Part shown: in pieces, positions 39,337 to 49,524 of the stretch
Position numbering within the stretch: the stretch's first letter is position 1
Layout: each line of letters begins with the position of its first letter
From: Caulochytrium protostelioides
Lineage: Eukaryota > Chytridiomycota > Caulochytriomycetes > Caulochytriales > Caulochytriaceae
DNA: 64,000 nt
Direction of reading: 5' to 3'
Assembly (NCBI GenBank): GCA_003615045.1
Contig: ML014137.1
Coordinates: 97,015 to 161,014 of the forward strand
Made by a program: the position numbers and the translations under genes
The notes under the pieces: generated by a model
Told to the model about the DNA's origin: nothing
The model's database searches: none
Seen by the model: the letters and a program-made list of their open reading frames with translations, nothing else

Positions 39337-42300
39337 ATGGCGGCAACGCACCCGATGCCGATGCCGGCCTCCACCCCCGGGTCGGCGTTTAGCATGGCTT
39401 ATGCTGCATCCCATGGCCTGGCCGACCGGGCCACAGCCAACGATGCCAATGCCGAGATTGATCTCGATACGGGCGCCGTACATCTCGGCCTGCCACCCTT
39501 GCGGCTGCCGCTATCGCGAGCGCCGACGCTGACATCCGACTCCCTCACGGTGCCGCTCGCCGTGCCGCCGCATGCCGCCAACAACGTCGGCCTCCGGCGC
39601 CACCTCACCGCTGCGGCTCGTCTCGATGTTGATGTCGACGCCGACACTGACGTCAACGACAGCGCCCACGGGGCTTTGTTTGGTCCAGACCATGGTATGG
39701 AGCAGCCGACCGACACGACGACGACGGCGACCAGCGTGCCCATGCTCGGCGTCCAGCCGGTCCCGCCACATATTGTGATTCCCAAGGAGGCGCTGAGCTT
39801 GGTAGCCGCGCCGGTGCTCTCGTCGTCACCGTCGGAGGTCCCGCACGTGATGTTCCCGCCGGATCCGATCCAGCCATGTACGCCTGTGCCGCGGCCCTCG
39901 GCCGATACCGTCGGCCTACGACCGCGCACCGCCGACACCGCCACCACTGCTACGACCTCGATCGCCGCAGTGGCCGATGCAGCAACGCCGCCGGGATCAA
40001 CTTCCGTTTCGGAGACAGCCACGACGCTGACACTCATGACGACGCTGATGCCGGCGCCGGTAGCCGTGACAACGCCCACGGACATCACGCCGGTGCCTAT
40101 CCGTCCGCCGACGTCCTACGTCCCGCCGTCGCACACGGCCCCCGAGCCGCCCATGACACCGACACACCGGCGGCTCCCGCCGCCCACGACCACCTTTCTG
40201 CCCTTTGCCGACCGCCTCTGCTACTCGCACCGCTTGCCCCTCCCCGAGAACTGGCGCTACAAGTACAACCCCGATGGCCAGCGATACTACTACAACCTGG
40301 ATACCAATTGCACGACGTACGACATCGCCGAAGTGCATGTGCTCGGCAAAGCCACCAAGCGTAGCACCATCATTATGCGCGCCAAGCTCAACCTGGGTCA
40401 TGACAAGCGCACGGCGCACGCCGAGGGTGCGGCGCCGGCGCCTGACACGAGCGCCGCTGCCACCGTCGTCGCCGCCGCCGCGGGGGCCGCCGTCCAGGGG
40501 TCCCCGCGCGGCGGGGCCCACCCGGCCTCCGGCATCCGTATCAACCCATCCTTGATGTCGCTCGTCAACGAAGACCGCGAAGCCTCCCTGCCGGGAGCGC
40601 TGTCCTCGCCGGCCGAGAGCACGATGAGCAGCAGCGCCCACCACGTGATGGCGGCGGCGTGGCCGCCGCACATCGCCGCCGTCATGCTCGACTTCTCCAA
40701 CCTCGGGCTCGGCATCGATTCGGCGGCGATGCTCACGCGCATGTCCCCCTCCGAGGAGCTGGACGGGTTCCATATCGGACGGCAGGACGCGGGTACTCCG
40801 GCGGCGGTCGCGTCGTCGACGTCGACGGCCGCGGCTGCGGCCTCTCCGAACCCGCCGGCAACCGTCTCTGCGACGTCGCCGGAGGATGGCGGCCGTGTGC
40901 CGACGCCGTCGGCGACGCCAACCCTCTCGGCCTCGTCGCCCACGTCGCCGGGGGCAGCCGCCATCACGGGCCAGGCCATGATCTGGGACCCGTATATCCA
41001 GAACATGCTGACGTGCATCTCGGCGCTCAACATGGCCGCAAAGGCCGCGCAGAAGCAGGGACTCGAGCCGCTCGCGATCACGGCGGTCAATGCAATCTAT
41101 GTCATCTTGGTGGCGACTGGCACCGACCGGCTGGACCACCCGGCGGTGAAGAGCAATGCCGAGATAATGACCTTGTTCTACAGTGCGCAGAGGCATCTGA
41201 ACAAACTTATCTTAGCGACCAAGATCGCGGCCGGCGTCTGGCCGCCGCCTGATGCGATGGCGCAGCTGCGCTTCCAGATCGGCCAGCTGCTCATCTTTAT
41301 GCAGACGTTCGTCAGCCAATGCTACACGTTCAGGATCCAGATCCTTCCCGGCCCGGTGGAGCCGGCGCGGCTGTTCGCCGAGGATGGCACCCTGTTGGTC
41401 TCGGATCCAGGCACATTCCGACTCATTCCGTTTTTTGATGTTGACTTTGTCCCGCGGCTCGAGCACCAGTCTGACGCCGTCATGTCCTGCATCGCTGAAC
41501 TCGTGCGCATTATTACGCCCGATATCACGCTCGACGCTGACCTCTCCGCGATGTCGCCGCAGCGCTCGCCGCAGCGCTCGCCGCAGACGTCGCCAAAGCT
41601 CTCGCCGCAGTGCTCGCCGCAGCGCTTTCCGCATATGGTCGTCCGCGCCGTGGCCTCGCCGTTTTCGACGCCGTCAGGCTCGCCCTTACTGTCCCGTGCG
41701 GTGAGCTCGCCGGCGGGCCTCACAGCGCCCCGGTGGGACGCCGGCGCGAGCGCCGGAGGGCTGCCTGAAGTCGCGCTGCGGCGGACGCGCGAGCTCGTCG
41801 TGGAGATGGGCCGGCTGCTCTCGCTCGTTGAAAACCTGGGCCAGCATCTCATTCCCGACCCCGGGTCGCGCCCGTCGAGCCAATTCATGCGCCACAGCGA
41901 CGAGTCCGCGCTGCTAAGCGAGCGCGACGTCACGTCGATGCTAGGCACCGACACCCCGCATGAGATCTATATCAACTTTGTGACGCAGCGAGAACTGTTG
42001 TGCAACAATATTAGCACGCTGCTGACGATCGCGCAGAGCTGGCAAGACGGCGTCATGAACACCGACGACGCCATGACGCAGATGTTGGAGACCACTGCTG
42101 AAGTGCTCGCCACGATGGAAGATATGCTCGTGGCCACCAAGATGCTGCTCGACCAGCGGTGTTCGCTGATCCAGCGCCATGTCACTCAATCATTGATGCT
42201 CAGCCATGTTCCGCTGCGCAATGGCACGGCCACGACCACGGTCACGATCACGGCTCTGCCGTCGCCCGCCGCCTCGCCGCTCCACGACTGTAGCTCCACG

Positions 42301-44817
42301 AGCAGCGCCAGCAGCGCCAGCGCCACGAGTCACACCATGCTCAGCAGCAGCAGCCTCCATGCGCCGCTCATCCATCAGCGAAGGCTGCACCGGCTGACGA
42401 TGAAAGACCTCGAGGCGCTGCACCTCCGTGCCAAGTCACTCAGCTGCTTGCCGACGCATTCTGCGGCGTCCGTAGACCACGACGCGCTGGTCTTGTCGGC
42501 GACGAACTCGGACACGCCGTCGCTCGTCCCCGCTAGCTCCACGGCCTCCTCGATCCACAGCGACGCGACGTCGGTCAGCGACGTATGCTCGCGGCACCAC
42601 GTGCACGATGCGGATGCGGACGCCTCACTGCCGAGTCCCATCGCGGCCCTCACTAAGCCCCACCACCGCCACGCGTACGATGCGGCCATGCGGCTCATGC
42701 GGCCGGCGGCCGCGCCTGCGCCGGTGCCCGCGCCGGCGGCCGCGCCCGTCACGCCGCGGAGCCGGCTCTCGTCGGCGCTGCATCCGCTCCGGACCAGCAC
42801 GACCGTCCACGCGGCAGTGCATCATGCCGCGATCGCCATCCACCCGGGGACCCTGGACCCGGCCCAGGCCCACGTGCGCGACCACGTGCTGCAGCGGACG
42901 GCTTCCCTCAACAACGACCATCGCTTGTCGCTGATGGACCGGCGCTCCCACGCGCTGTCGGCCGATCCGCTCGGGATCGATGTCGGTGCCGCCAGGACGG
43001 GCAAGCCCGCACGGCAGGACATGAAGCTGGCGCGCTTCTTTGGCGCGCGGGAACTAGACGTCTCGCATTTCCAGCGCCACAAACAGAAGGAGCTGGCCAG
43101 GAAATTCTGGTTCCTCGGTTACGACGCGCCGACCACCGACATCAGTATGAACATGGAGGGCCAGGTCCGGGGCGGGACCCTGGAGGCGCTGGTGGAGCGA
43201 CTGACCGTGCATGACCAGCTCGTAGACCCGAGCTACACAAACACTTTCTTCTTGATGATGCACCAGTTCACGCCGTCGCCCGGCCAGGTGCTGCGCCTGC
43301 TGATCGGCCGGTACAACCTCGTCTGCCCTGCGGCCCTGACCGCGGACGAGGCGGCGATCTGGCGCGAGCAGAAACTTGTGCCGGTGCGGCTGCGCGTCTA
43401 CAATGCCCTCAAGATCTGGCTCGAGCACCACTGGACCGTCCAGGACGACGCCATACTGCCGGATCTCGACCATTTCATCCGGACCGATGTGGCGCAGCAC
43501 CAGCCTCTGCTTGTGTGGCGCTTGCTGGACCTGCTGGAGCGTCACCAGCAGGCCGCGACGCGTCTGATGCTCGCGCCGGACGCCTGCGCCCTGGGCGCCT
43601 GCCGCAGCCTCAAGCGCGCGATGGTGCCTCCGTCGACGGGTGCGCGTCCCGCGCCGATCCTGCCTAAGTCGATGGTCCGGCTCCATATCACCGATGTCGA
43701 TCCGCTTGAGCTGGCCCGCCAGCTGACGTTGTTGGAGTCGCACCTCTTCCTCGAGATCAGCCCCGACGAGCTGATTGGCCAGGCCTGGTCGCAGGGCAGC
43801 TCGCGGCCCGCGGCGCGGCGCTTCCCGACCGCCCCGCCTGCAGCTCGCCCGGGCGCGGCGCCGTCGGCCACGGCGCCGTCAACCGCGGCCTTCGTCACGG
43901 CGATGGCGGGCAACACCTCCACGACGTCCATGACGTCCACGAAGACGGCGGCGACCACGCCGAACGCGACGACGTTCTCGCTCGTGGCGACGCCGTACCC
44001 GTCGCCGACGTCGCCACGCAAGCGGCTCATCGATGCGATGCCGCCCGTGGCGGGCGGCTTGCTCGGGGGCGTCGACGAGCCCGCGCCGCACGTGCGCGCC
44101 ATGACGCAGATGAGCAACCACATGACCGGCTGGATCACCACCAGCGTGCTCTCCGAGCCGGACGGGAAGCGCCGCGCGCTGATGATCCGCCACTTCATCA
44201 AGGTCGGCGAGCGGCTGCTCGCGCTCAACAACTTCAACAGCTTGATGGCGGTCATCTCGGCCCTCAACTCGAGCACGGTCACGCGGCTGGTGAAAACGTG
44301 GAACCACGTGGCCACGAAGCACCGCCACGCGTTCCAGGTGCTGTGCCACGCGATGCAGAATGACAAGAACTACGCGGCGTATCGCACTCGGCTGCGGTCG
44401 ACCGCCGCGCCGTGCTTGCCGTTCCTCGGGCTCTACCTGACGGACCTGACGTTCACAGAGGATGGGAACCCGGACATGCGTCCGGGCGGCCGGCTCATCA
44501 ACTTTGATAAGTATCTGAAGGCCGGCCGCATTATCCAGGAGCTTCAGCGTTTCCAAGTGCCGTATGCGCTGCAGCCTGTCGAGGCGCTACAAGCCTACCT
44601 GCTCGACCACCTCGGCACGGCGGTCACGTCGCCGCAGCAGCTGTACTCGATGAGTCTGGCGATCGAACCCCGCATCCCGAGCGGCAATGAAAATAAGCTC
44701 CGCTCGATGGCCGCTCGGGCCCGGCTCTTGGATACAGGTAAGATGACTCTGCTCACGGTCGAGTCCACGGCGGCGCCCCTGACGCCGCTCGGCTCGATGC
44801 CCATGGATGCGTCATGA
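39337..44817 (+). CDS. Ras guanine-nucleotide exchange factor (Cdc25-type RasGEF) with WW-like domain
   Basis: 1826 residues in one exon. A WW-like motif near residues 297-335 (LPENWRYKYNPDGQRYYYNL) has a first Trp and aromatic block, but the second Trp position is not typical. The middle (about 340-1240) is mostly Ser/Thr/Ala/Pro-rich with helical islands (MLTCISALNMAAKAAQKQGL, AIYVILVATG), including an SPQRSPQRSPQTSPKLSPQ run near 740. A RasGEF_N domain begins near 1252 (GQVRGGTLEALVERLTVHDQ ... FFLMMHQFTPSPGQVLRLLI). The catalytic CDC25 domain spans about 1448-1768: ITDVDPLELARQLTLLESHL, IRHFIKVGERLLALNNFNSL, LTDLTFTEDGNPD, FDKYLKAGRIIQELQRFQ. It loads GTP on Ras at membranes. A 150-residue low-complexity insert interrupts the catalytic domain. 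The in-frame GTG at 39244 is rejected in favour of the ATG at 39337. I see no SH3 domain. Confidence 0.93.
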   Translation: MAATHPMPMPASTPGSAFSMAYAASHGLADRATANDANAEIDLDTGAVHLGLPPLRLPLSRAPTLTSDSLTVPLAVPPHAANNVGLRRHLTAAARLDVDVDADTDVNDSAHGALFGPDHGMEQPTDTTTTATSVPMLGVQPVPPHIVIPKEALSLVAAPVLSSSPSEVPHVMFPPDPIQPCTPVPRPSADTVGLRPRTADTATTATTSIAAVADAATPPGSTSVSETATTLTLMTTLMPAPVAVTTPTDITPVPIRPPTSYVPPSHTAPEPPMTPTHRRLPPPTTTFLPFADRLCYSHRLPLPENWRYKYNPDGQRYYYNLDTNCTTYDIAEVHVLGKATKRSTIIMRAKLNLGHDKRTAHAEGAAPAPDTSAAATVVAAAAGAAVQGSPRGGAHPASGIRINPSLMSLVNEDREASLPGALSSPAESTMSSSAHHVMAAAWPPHIAAVMLDFSNLGLGIDSAAMLTRMSPSEELDGFHIGRQDAGTPAAVASSTSTAAAAASPNPPATVSATSPEDGGRVPTPSATPTLSASSPTSPGAAAITGQAMIWDPYIQNMLTCISALNMAAKAAQKQGLEPLAITAVNAIYVILVATGTDRLDHPAVKSNAEIMTLFYSAQRHLNKLILATKIAAGVWPPPDAMAQLRFQIGQLLIFMQTFVSQCYTFRIQILPGPVEPARLFAEDGTLLVSDPGTFRLIPFFDVDFVPRLEHQSDAVMSCIAELVRIITPDITLDADLSAMSPQRSPQRSPQTSPKLSPQCSPQRFPHMVVRAVASPFSTPSGSPLLSRAVSSPAGLTAPRWDAGASAGGLPEVALRRTRELVVEMGRLLSLVENLGQHLIPDPGSRPSSQFMRHSDESALLSERDVTSMLGTDTPHEIYINFVTQRELLCNNISTLLTIAQSWQDGVMNTDDAMTQMLETTAEVLATMEDMLVATKMLLDQRCSLIQRHVTQSLMLSHVPLRNGTATTTVTITALPSPAASPLHDCSSTSSASSASATSHTMLSSSSLHAPLIHQRRLHRLTMKDLEALHLRAKSLSCLPTHSAASVDHDALVLSATNSDTPSLVPASSTASSIHSDATSVSDVCSRHHVHDADADASLPSPIAALTKPHHRHAYDAAMRLMRPAAAPAPVPAPAAAPVTPRSRLSSALHPLRTSTTVHAAVHHAAIAIHPGTLDPAQAHVRDHVLQRTASLNNDHRLSLMDRRSHALSADPLGIDVGAARTGKPARQDMKLARFFGARELDVSHFQRHKQKELARKFWFLGYDAPTTDISMNMEGQVRGGTLEALVERLTVHDQLVDPSYTNTFFLMMHQFTPSPGQVLRLLIGRYNLVCPAALTADEAAIWREQKLVPVRLRVYNALKIWLEHHWTVQDDAILPDLDHFIRTDVAQHQPLLVWRLLDLLERHQQAATRLMLAPDACALGACRSLKRAMVPPSTGARPAPILPKSMVRLHITDVDPLELARQLTLLESHLFLEISPDELIGQAWSQGSSRPAARRFPTAPPAARPGAAPSATAPSTAAFVTAMAGNTSTTSMTSTKTAATTPNATTFSLVATPYPSPTSPRKRLIDAMPPVAGGLLGGVDEPAPHVRAMTQMSNHMTGWITTSVLSEPDGKRRALMIRHFIKVGERLLALNNFNSLMAVISALNSSTVTRLVKTWNHVATKHRHAFQVLCHAMQNDKNYAAYRTRLRSTAAPCLPFLGLYLTDLTFTEDGNPDMRPGGRLINFDKYLKAGRIIQELQRFQVPYALQPVEALQAYLLDHLGTAVTSPQQLYSMSLAIEPRIPSGNENKLRSMAARARLLDTGKMTLLTVESTAAPLTPLGSMPMDAS

Positions 44818-46601
44818 CAGGTATCGAAATGACGACAAAGACCCCCGAACTCACTGGCTCATTACGTGATTTTTTCTGGACGTGGTATGCCATGCGGATG
44901 TGTTTAGCCGGATTCGGGTCGGGATAAACTTCAACTTGGCCTTCCCTGTCCTCTGCATGCGCCGGAACCGCTGACCGCTATCGCGATTCTCCTTTTTGGT
45001 ACGCCTCTCTAATAGTTAATGATGCGTCGGAATCCATCGGTAAGAGACGGATGGCAGAAGGGTGCGAGTCATAGGCATACCAAGTCATTCCAATGCTCTT
45101 GTGGATCCTCACGCCAGGCGGCGTAAAGATGAAAATGAAGCGCTTTTCGACGCCATGGCGGCGCGCATCGTTGCGGGTCTGCGGATCATCTGAGTAGCGC
45201 CGATCGACAGTCGTGGTCGAGGGTACGCCCCGCACAACGCGCGTGACGGGGGGGAGCTCGTCGATGGCGGCTGCGGCGCCCAGCGGACTCGGCCGGCGCG
45301 TCCCAACAGCCGCGGGCGGAGCGGAGAGGAGCGGACGACGGCCATCCGTTGCGCCACGATCTGCTTCGGCAGGACCGGTGTTCCCCATGGCGGCAGCCGC
45401 GATGCCGCGTATGCCACGACAGACGCTCCCCACGCTCCCAACGCGGTGGATGCCGTCGCCGCCGTCACCGCCATGGGGACCCGCGTCAGCCTTCGCGCCA
45501 GCCGCTGAGATCGCCAGACATCGACCGAGCGGAACACCAAAAGCGGCATGAACGGAGCCCTTGGATTTCGCGGCTCCCCGGCCCATCCCGCGGACTCCGA
45601 ACCATACCCGTGCGGCCGCGGCTCCGCTTGGTGGGGCTGGCGGAGGGAAAGACCGTGCCGGCACGGAGGCCGCGGCGCAGGCGCGATCCGCATGCGCGAT
45701 CCGCATCCGCATCCGCATCCGCAATGTGGCGCGCAACGTGGGGCCGTCGGCCAATCGCATCGCGGGCCGCGTGAACCAGCGGATCTTCAAAAAACATAAA
45801 ATAATAATAATAAAGAGATCGTCTGTTGTGGTTGAGGTTTCTGGGACAGCGCTGACGTTGGCGCCTGCGTCCACGTCCGCATCCAAGGAGGTGGGCGCGT
45901 CGGCGCGTGTCCGAACATGGGCCGGCTCGGGCGCGATGAGCGGAACATGGACACCGGCGGCCGCGACCGTTCATACGTGAATGCCGCCGACGTCGCAGCC
46001 GCCGTCCATGTTCACGGCCCGATGTTTGAGCCCGTGTAACGGTGCGTTGCCCGTGTCACACCCGAGTTCTGGCGTGCACCTGCTTCCGTCAGATATGTAC
46101 CGCGGGTCGGTCTTCCGTCTCGCCCTCTTGCGCATACCACATCGAACACCGGCAGCGCACCGTCTGATCACACCATGATGAGGGAGATCCCGCCAAGACA
46201 GCCTGGGATGGCGATGTCGTAAGATGAAGCGTACCATCGTCTTGCTCGGGCTGCTGATCGATTTCGTAGGATCTAGACACCATCGCTCCTGATTAACTTA
46301 TAGACGGCCTGAAGGCATTCCCCCGCTCCGTTTCCCCCACCTCCAGCCCGCTGCTAGAACCTCATTACCCCCCTCATCCCGGCATCCGCTGATCGTGCCT
46401 GCGGCTGATCCCTGGGTTGCCCCGGTTCTTTATTGACCCTTAAGCGGCTTCTTGAAGCTCGGCGCTTCGCCACCGAGCCGCGACCATTGGTCGTAGAGTG
46501 CGCTTCCTAGCGCAGAGTCACCGGCCCGTGCACTGGGGTCCGGCAGCATCCCGTTCTCGCCTCCTACCGACCCGAGGTGGACGGCGCGCCGCCGTGGCAT
46601 C
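44818..46601. other. Intergenic region between RasGEF and the orphan membrane protein
   Basis: About 1.8 kb. An (AAT)n-like stretch lies at 45796-45812. A 300-codon minus-strand frame (44978-45886) has mixed codon third positions and no recognisable domain, so I do not call it a gene. No RNA gene seen. Confidence 0.5.
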
Positions 46602-49241
46602 ATGGAGGTATCGAGCGCCGACGCCGCGACTACGGCTGCGACTGATGGCCTGCAGGCCGCCGTGCCCATGTCGACGACCGCGGCTGCGACGGAGGCCGCG
46701 GGTGCCACGATGACGGTGACCACCGCGACGGCCGTCGCCACCGGCTACTGGGACCCCATGACCGGGCTCTGGGTCGAGCCGGCGGCGGCGGCGCCGATGG
46801 CGACGGCAACGACGACGACGGCCAGCTGGGAGTTCACGTCTTCGAGTCCGGGCGGGCTGAACGGCACCGCAGGCACCAACACCACGCTCACGGGCTCGCC
46901 GCTGTTGGGCGTTACGGAGCTGCCGACCGGCACCCTGACGGCGGGCGCGAGCGCTACGGCGGCCTGCACGGCCGTCTGCGGCGCCTTCTCGTCGTCCACG
47001 TGGGACGCCGCGCACCCGCTGACGATCACGTACGCGCCGTTCCCGAGCCAGACGCTCATCACGGCGCGGCTCGTTACGCTGCCCACGGCCGCCGCGGACG
47101 CCGACACCGCGAATGCCACGGCGGCGGCGGCGGCGGCGGCGGCGTGCGCGTATGACGCGGACACGGACGTCGCATGGACCTCGTTCGGACTGCTCAACAA
47201 CGGCACGGCGCTGCTGAGTCTGGCCCAGGGCCAGCTGGCGGCCGCGGGCGCCGCGACGTCCGTGGCGCATGCGCTCGTGCTGCAGACCGAGAACGGCAGC
47301 TGCGTCTCGTCAGATGCTACGGCGCCCGTGTTCCTCGACGCCGCCGGCCTGCTCGCGACACCGTCGCCGACGCCCTCGCCAACGCCCAACACACCCAAGA
47401 TCCAGAATGCCAACTCGAGCGGCTCGAGCAACACCCTCTCGGGCGGCGTCATTGCCCTCATCGTGATCCTCTGCGTGATCCTCGCCCTGTTCATGGGCTC
47501 CCTCTGGCTCTACCGCCGCCGCAGTATCCGGCAGGCCAAGGCGCAGGAAGACGCCGACAACGGTTACGGCGGCCAGCCGCACGCCGGCAAAGCCGACGTC
47601 TCCGGGGGCGTGATGGCCCAGTCGGACGAGGGCCAGCTCCGCTGGCACCCGTTCGTGCAGAAGATGCGCCAGGGCTGGAACCAAGCGCAGCGCGCATGGA
47701 ACGCCGATGAGGAGGCCGGCCACGGCTACGGCGCCGGCGGTGCCCACGGCCCCGTGCATCTCAATCACTACGCCGCGGCACCGCCGCCCATGGGCGCGCA
47801 CGGCCATCCCGTGTCTTCGACCGGCGCGGGCTACCCGGGCCATTCCGGCCTCTCCGGCCAGCCGGGATCGTCGGCCTCGCCTCCGCCAGGCAGCGACCGC
47901 GGCCACGCGGCGTACGAAGCCCTCTTTGGCCGCGTGAGCCGCCGCACCTCGGTCGCGCCGCTCCACCCGCCGCTTGTACTCCGCGCCCACAACCAGGACC
48001 CCGCGGAGCTCGAGGAGCCGCATGCGCCCACGAGTCCGGCGCGCTCGTCCCACCGCCGCTCGCAGTCCTTCGTGCACGCGCCCGTCGCCGCCGCCGCGCC
48101 CTGGCGCGCGTCCAAGGCCGCCGGAAGCGTCAAGCGCCAGGTCACGGTTCACGAGGCGGCGACCACGGCGTCGGCGCCCGAGCGAGCCCCGACCGCCGCC
48201 CGCCGCACCCAGACAGTCAACAGCAGCCGTCCCTCCGAGGCGGGCTTGCGCGGGTCGGCGGTCGCCCCGGCCGCCGGTACCGCGCGCCGCACGCAGTCGC
48301 AGATGCGCCAACCGACGCAAGACGGTCGGCACCGTCCGAGCCGCCATGTCGCGAGCAGCGATCTCGGCAGTGACGCGACGCCGACGAACCCAGCGCTGCG
48401 GTACCGCGAGAGCCTGTACTCGAACCTCGGCTCCGAGAACGGTCCCGCGTCGCCGTCAAACTTCATCTCGCGGCCGGGCAGCCCGTCGGGCCTCTACAGC
48501 ATCATCAGCAAGTATGCGAGTTCGGACGTCGGCAGCACGCGGTCGGTGTCCATGCATGCGGCCACGGCCGCCGCGGCCATGGCCGCGACGCAGCGCTACT
48601 CGCGCCACAAGCCGCGCGTCAGCTCCCAGCTCGTACCGGCCTCCGCCATCGCGCAGCTCAATCTGCGCGATCTCGGCGACGACGACGCGGATGCGGACGA
48701 CGGCGTCGACGAGGACGACCGCCCGCTCGGCGACGTGCTGGCGCGCCACGCGCGCCGCGGGAGCCGCGTCGTCCAGGGCGAGCTGCACCACCACCACCAC
48801 CCGCACGGCCACGCCCACGGCGCCCAGCGCGTCGTCATCGTCTCCCCGGCGGCCTCGCGCCGCGCGTCGCGCCTCTCTTCGCGGCCGGTCTCCATGGACG
48901 TCAGCCGCGGCAACACGGTCACGGCGCGGCAGGGCGGCCGCTCGGGGCTCGCCGTCGCGACGGGCCCGGCGGCGGGCGCGGCCGCGGCACGCGGGCCCGT
49001 GTCGGCGGATACCGGACGGCCGGCGACCGCGGGATGGCAGAAGCTGGCGGCCGCGTCCGAGGTCCCGATGCCGCGCGTGCCGCTGACCATGGCCGCTGAT
49101 GCGGCGGCGATGCAGGCGACGGTGGCGGCGCCCGCCGCGGAGCCCTATGACAGCCCCTTTTTCCGCGACGTCCCTTCGCGTCTCGCCGTCAACCCGAGCA
49201 CACAGCCGCTCTATGGCCACGCCGCGGTGAACCGCTCGTAA
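46602..49241 (+). CDS. Orphan single-pass membrane protein with Ser/Thr-rich ectodomain and long basic cytosolic tail
   Basis: 879 residues, family not recognised. Residues 1-275 are Ala/Thr/Ser/Gly-rich with several N-glycosylation sequons (NGT, NTT, NAT, NGS) and three scattered cysteines. One strong transmembrane helix lies at about 281-303 (GVIALIVILCVILALFMGSL) followed at once by YRRRS, so the C-terminus should be cytosolic. The tail is disordered, rich in Arg, Ser, His and Pro, with a His run (HHHHHPHGHAHG) near residue 730 and many Ser/Arg-rich possible phosphosites. No N-terminal signal peptide is visible, so the helix may act as a reverse signal-anchor, or a signal-bearing exon is missed upstream. 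The layout resembles cell-wall stress sensors (Wsc/Mid2) without their cysteine domain; this is an analogy only. ATG at 46602. Converges with the ODAD4-like gene. Confidence 0.7.
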   Translation: MEVSSADAATTAATDGLQAAVPMSTTAAATEAAGATMTVTTATAVATGYWDPMTGLWVEPAAAAPMATATTTTASWEFTSSSPGGLNGTAGTNTTLTGSPLLGVTELPTGTLTAGASATAACTAVCGAFSSSTWDAAHPLTITYAPFPSQTLITARLVTLPTAAADADTANATAAAAAAAACAYDADTDVAWTSFGLLNNGTALLSLAQGQLAAAGAATSVAHALVLQTENGSCVSSDATAPVFLDAAGLLATPSPTPSPTPNTPKIQNANSSGSSNTLSGGVIALIVILCVILALFMGSLWLYRRRSIRQAKAQEDADNGYGGQPHAGKADVSGGVMAQSDEGQLRWHPFVQKMRQGWNQAQRAWNADEEAGHGYGAGGAHGPVHLNHYAAAPPPMGAHGHPVSSTGAGYPGHSGLSGQPGSSASPPPGSDRGHAAYEALFGRVSRRTSVAPLHPPLVLRAHNQDPAELEEPHAPTSPARSSHRRSQSFVHAPVAAAAPWRASKAAGSVKRQVTVHEAATTASAPERAPTAARRTQTVNSSRPSEAGLRGSAVAPAAGTARRTQSQMRQPTQDGRHRPSRHVASSDLGSDATPTNPALRYRESLYSNLGSENGPASPSNFISRPGSPSGLYSIISKYASSDVGSTRSVSMHAATAAAAMAATQRYSRHKPRVSSQLVPASAIAQLNLRDLGDDDADADDGVDEDDRPLGDVLARHARRGSRVVQGELHHHHHPHGHAHGAQRVVIVSPAASRRASRLSSRPVSMDVSRGNTVTARQGGRSGLAVATGPAAGAAAARGPVSADTGRPATAGWQKLAAASEVPMPRVPLTMAADAAAMQATVAAPAAEPYDSPFFRDVPSRLAVNPSTQPLYGHAAVNRS

Positions 49242-49524
49242 GACGGCTCGCTGTTCTTTGGCGTTCGTTGCTTTCGCCCTCACACGCCGTTCTTTGCCTT
49301 CCTCTTCAGCCTCATCTTTTCCACCTTTCTTGACGAACCCACGACCCTTTCTAACGATCTCTTAAGTGCTCTTTCACATATCATGTCTACTCGGGAAACC
49401 CCGGATCATACACAGCGATGTTGAGGGCGGTATGGACGGTGGCACCACGCCACGATGGCATTGTGGTCAGGGGGGTGGGCGTGGGGAGCTTGCCGACGAC
49501 CCCGCCGACGCAGCATCACGTTCT

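Noticed and set aside
39997-41196. 399-codon minus-strand frame inside the RasGEF gene
   Set aside because: Arg-rich shadow; the RasGEF frame continues without interruption on the plus strand.
44978-45886. 302-codon minus-strand frame downstream of RasGEF
   Set aside because: It has an ordinary-looking C-terminus (RFIFIFTPPGVRIHKSIGMT) but mixed third-position composition, no domain and low-complexity start; not enough to call a gene. Transcript data could revive it.
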